Source of the DNA: Citrobacter tructae
GTDB lineage: Bacteria > Pseudomonadota > Gammaproteobacteria > Enterobacterales > Enterobacteriaceae
Length of the DNA: 64,000 nucleotides
NCBI RefSeq assembly: GCF_004684345.1
Contig: NZ_CP038469.1
Span: forward strand, 992,001-1,056,000
Reading direction: 5' to 3'
How positions within the stretch are numbered: position 1 is the stretch's first letter; each line of letters starts with the position of its first letter. The notes below the pieces were generated by a model, which had not been told where the DNA came from, did not search any database, and saw only the letters and a program-made list of their open reading frames with translations. Below, one piece after another: positions 62,418-64,000 of the stretch. The position numbers and the translations under genes are program-made.

Positions 62418-63023
62418 ATGAGCAAGGTATTAGTTCTCAAATCCAGTATTCTGGCAGGGTACTCTCAGTCTGGTCAGTTGTCTGATTATTTTGTTGAACA
62501 GTGGCGTGAAAAACACTCTGCTGACGAAATCACCGTCCGTGACCTGGCTGCAAATCCTGTTCCGGTACTGGATGGCGAACTGGTGGGTGCGATGCGCCCG
62601 AGCGATACGCCGCTGACGCCGCGTCAACAGGAAGCACTGGCGCTGTCTGATGAGCTGATTGCTGAGCTGAAAGCGCATGACGTGATTGTGATCGCCGCGC
62701 CGATGTATAACTTCAACATCCCGACGCAGTTGAAAAACTACTTCGACCTGATTGCGCGTGCTGGCGTCACTTTCCGTTATACCGAGAAAGGGCCGGAAGG
62801 TCTGGTGACCGGCAAACGTGCTGTTATTGTGACCAGCCGTGGCGGCATCCATAAAGATACGCCAACCGATCTGGTGACCCCGTACCTGTCCACCTTCCTG
62901 GGCTTTATCGGCATCACCGATGTGAACTTCGTGTTTGCTGAAGGTATCGCTTACGGTCCGGAAGTTGCGTCTAAAGCGCAGTCAGATGCGAAAGCTGCTA
63001 TCGATAGTGTCGTCGCTGCCTGA
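62418..63023 (+). CDS. azoR: FMN-dependent NADH-azoreductase
   Basis: 201 aa, same length as E. coli AzoR (MSKVLVLKSSILAGYSQSGQLSDYFVEQWR). Flavodoxin-like fold; FMN loop PMYNFNIPTQLKNYFDLI (about 95-112). Reduces azo compounds and quinones with NADH. Divergent from hrpA. A hairpin (63031-63054) follows the stop. Confidence 0.96.
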   Translation: MSKVLVLKSSILAGYSQSGQLSDYFVEQWREKHSADEITVRDLAANPVPVLDGELVGAMRPSDTPLTPRQQEALALSDELIAELKAHDVIVIAAPMYNFNIPTQLKNYFDLIARAGVTFRYTEKGPEGLVTGKRAVIVTSRGGIHKDTPTDLVTPYLSTFLGFIGITDVNFVFAEGIAYGPEVASKAQSDAKAAIDSVVAA

Positions 63024-63030
63024 TGACTTT

Positions 63031-63054
63031 CCCTCTCACCATCCGGTGGGAGGG
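63031..63054. terminator. Hairpin between azoR and the convergent small gene
   Basis: CCCTCTCACC-ATCC-GGTGGGAGGG: 10-bp stem with one mismatch, 7 bp after the azoR stop; no T run. Confidence 0.55.
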
Positions 63055-63067
63055 ATTCTACCCTCAC

Positions 63068-63259
63068 TTACTTCTTTGCCTGCGCCTGCATCTGCTTGCC
63101 GTGAATGCGATTAATATCACGCCAAATAGTTGCATAATCCCTGCATTTCGCCAGATTCTCTTCCCAGCAATGACGCAAAAACTGTTCAGGCTCCGCGACA
63201 TCCCGGCTTAACAGTTTGAATACCCAACGATTCCAGACATACCACTTGAAAAGCCACAT
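63068..63259 (-). CDS. Small Trp- and Arg-rich protein of unknown function
   Basis: 63 aa with GGAGTG ribosome site. Begins MWLFKWYVWNRWVFKLLSRD, an amphipathic aromatic-basic helix, then a polar tail with two cysteines. Likely membrane-surface associated. Not recognised; absent between ynbD and azoR in E. coli K-12 as far as known. Confidence 0.6.
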   Translation of the reverse strand: MWLFKWYVWNRWVFKLLSRDVAEPEQFLRHCWEENLAKCRDYATIWRDINRIHGKQMQAQAKK

Positions 63260-63343
63260 GATTTCACTCCAGGACGCTACCGGAGGGGAACTATATCAGT
63301 ATCAACACCGCGCCGTGTGGCAACTATTGCGCTGCCACAAACA

Positions 63344-63745
63344 CTATATCAGCATCATCAACCAGGCCGCCCACAACGCAGCAACCCAATAAAGCGTGCG
63401 CCGAAACTGTGTCAACGCCCCCGCCTGACGCTCAGTCAAAGTTAGCGTCTTCAGCCTGTCGCGCCGCCAGATAGCGTAAAGCGCCTCTCCGGCCTGCGTG
63501 TTGTTTTGCTCAGCGAGCAGCGAAAAATAACGAACGTCAAGCCACAGTCGCCAGCAGCCAAACCAGACGCTGGCGCACAGCAGCGCGATAACCGCACGGA
63601 ACACACCTGACTGTGCGACAAAAATCACCCACACCATCGGCGGTACGCTAAAAAGCAGGATGAAGCGCCAGCTTGCCAGCGTGTGCCGCAGCAAATCGCG
63701 TTGCAGTGCCTCATCATTTGTTACACCGTCACTTTCTGCTGCCAT
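63344..63745 (-). CDS. Two-helix membrane protein of unknown function downstream of ynbD
   Basis: 133 aa. Two adjacent helices (WRFILLFSVPPMVWVIFVA, VFRAVIALLCASVWFGCWRLW) and a C-terminal one (YWVAALWAAWLMMLI). Its start overlaps the ynbD stop by 25 bp, so it is probably co-translated with the phosphatase. Not recognised. Confidence 0.7.
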   Translation of the reverse strand: MAAESDGVTNDEALQRDLLRHTLASWRFILLFSVPPMVWVIFVAQSGVFRAVIALLCASVWFGCWRLWLDVRYFSLLAEQNNTQAGEALYAIWRRDRLKTLTLTERQAGALTQFRRTLYWVAALWAAWLMMLI

Positions 63746-64000
63746 TGCTGTAGCATCTCCAGATGTTTATCCGTCAGCACCACCTGTGCCCTACGTTCGC
63801 GAATATGAGCCACTGCCTGCTCTGCCGTCGCCACATGGCTGTACTGCAACAGCCACGCCGCAACCACCATCGCACTGCGCGACAGCCCCAACGCACAATG
63901 AACCAACACCGCCCCCTGCTCCTGACGCAGCCTTTCCAGCCCATCAACTGCTTGCTGTAATTCTGCTTCCTCCGGAATCACCAGATCCAACATAGGTATG
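63721..64000 (-). CDS. ynbD: YnbD C-terminal dual-specificity phosphatase domain, partial
   Basis: The frame is open through the window edge. About 93 residues are visible with the protein-phosphatase signature HCALGLSRS (Cys-x5-Arg) and an end like E. coli YnbD (AISYIRAR-type AHIRERRAQVVLTDKHLEML). Full YnbD also has PAP2-like membrane parts outside this window. Confidence 0.88.
   Translation of the reverse strand, partial: IPMLDLVIPEEAELQQAVDGLERLRQEQGAVLVHCALGLSRSAMVVAAWLLQYSHVATAEQAVAHIRERRAQVVLTDKHLEMLQQWQQKVTV

Noticed and set aside
1..64000. CRISPR arrays, tRNA, rRNA, complete insertion sequences
   Set aside because: No regularly spaced repeats, no cloverleaf or rRNA sequences, and no transposase genes were seen.

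Overview
The window is enterobacterial chromosome, most probably Citrobacter or a close Salmonella/Escherichia relative. Most proteins read as close matches to E. coli K-12 proteins from yncE back to ynbD (the ydc region, about 31-33 min on the K-12 map), in reversed order. Salmonella-type content (srfABC, and frmR-frmA beside trg) is mixed into that backbone. The species cannot be fixed from sequence alone. No rRNA, tRNA, CRISPR array or complete insertion sequence was seen.

Layout. 1-4.7 kb: end of a probable ansP, a YgdI/YgdR-like lipoprotein, yncE with a Fur box but no yncD, curA with an XRE-cupin regulator, mnaT-ydcZ, ydcY. 4.7-13 kb: a solitary DppA-like peptide-binding protein, divergent from the three-gene srfABC cluster. 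13-14.1 kb: two very small membrane proteins (OrtT and YncL) and an unassigned stretch with a strong hairpin, possibly a small RNA or micro-ORF. 14.1-21.2 kb: the polyamine block patD-ydcVUTS and the MocR regulator ydcR. 21.5-24.1 kb: a CioAB-type cytochrome bd operon with its DUF2474 peptide, inserted between ydcR and yncJ.

24.2-43.9 kb: yncJ, rlhA, sutR/ydcO (divergent, with repeated operator-like sites), an AraC/DMT-exporter pair, ydcL, tehAB, ydcK, rimL, a decayed alanine-racemase fragment, ydcH, opgD, ydcJ, a DHH pyrophosphatase-like gene, ydcI, trg (good FliA promoter and a C-terminal NWETF pentapeptide) and frmRA. 43.9-48 kb is accessory: an orphan Hcp gene followed by a small basic membrane-targeting protein and a small acidic DUF1493 protein (a likely type VI effector/immunity pair), then the SOS operon umuDC with a perfect LexA box. 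48-52.2 kb returns to backbone: cybB, an intact gapC, aldA, ydcF. 52.4-58.1 kb is an AT-rich chaperone-usher fimbrial operon with a divergent IprA/YaiV-like regulator. 58.3-64 kb: hrpA, azoR, two small uncharacterised genes and the 3' end of ynbD.

Themes. Several blocks sit in a conserved frame as lineage-specific inserts: srfABC, cio, AraC-DMT, the DHH gene, hcp-effector-DUF1493, and the fimbria. The best candidates for under-described biology are the orphan Hcp cassette and the SrfABC cluster (membrane protein, actin/Hsp70-fold ATPase, and a large partner with a degenerate P-loop).
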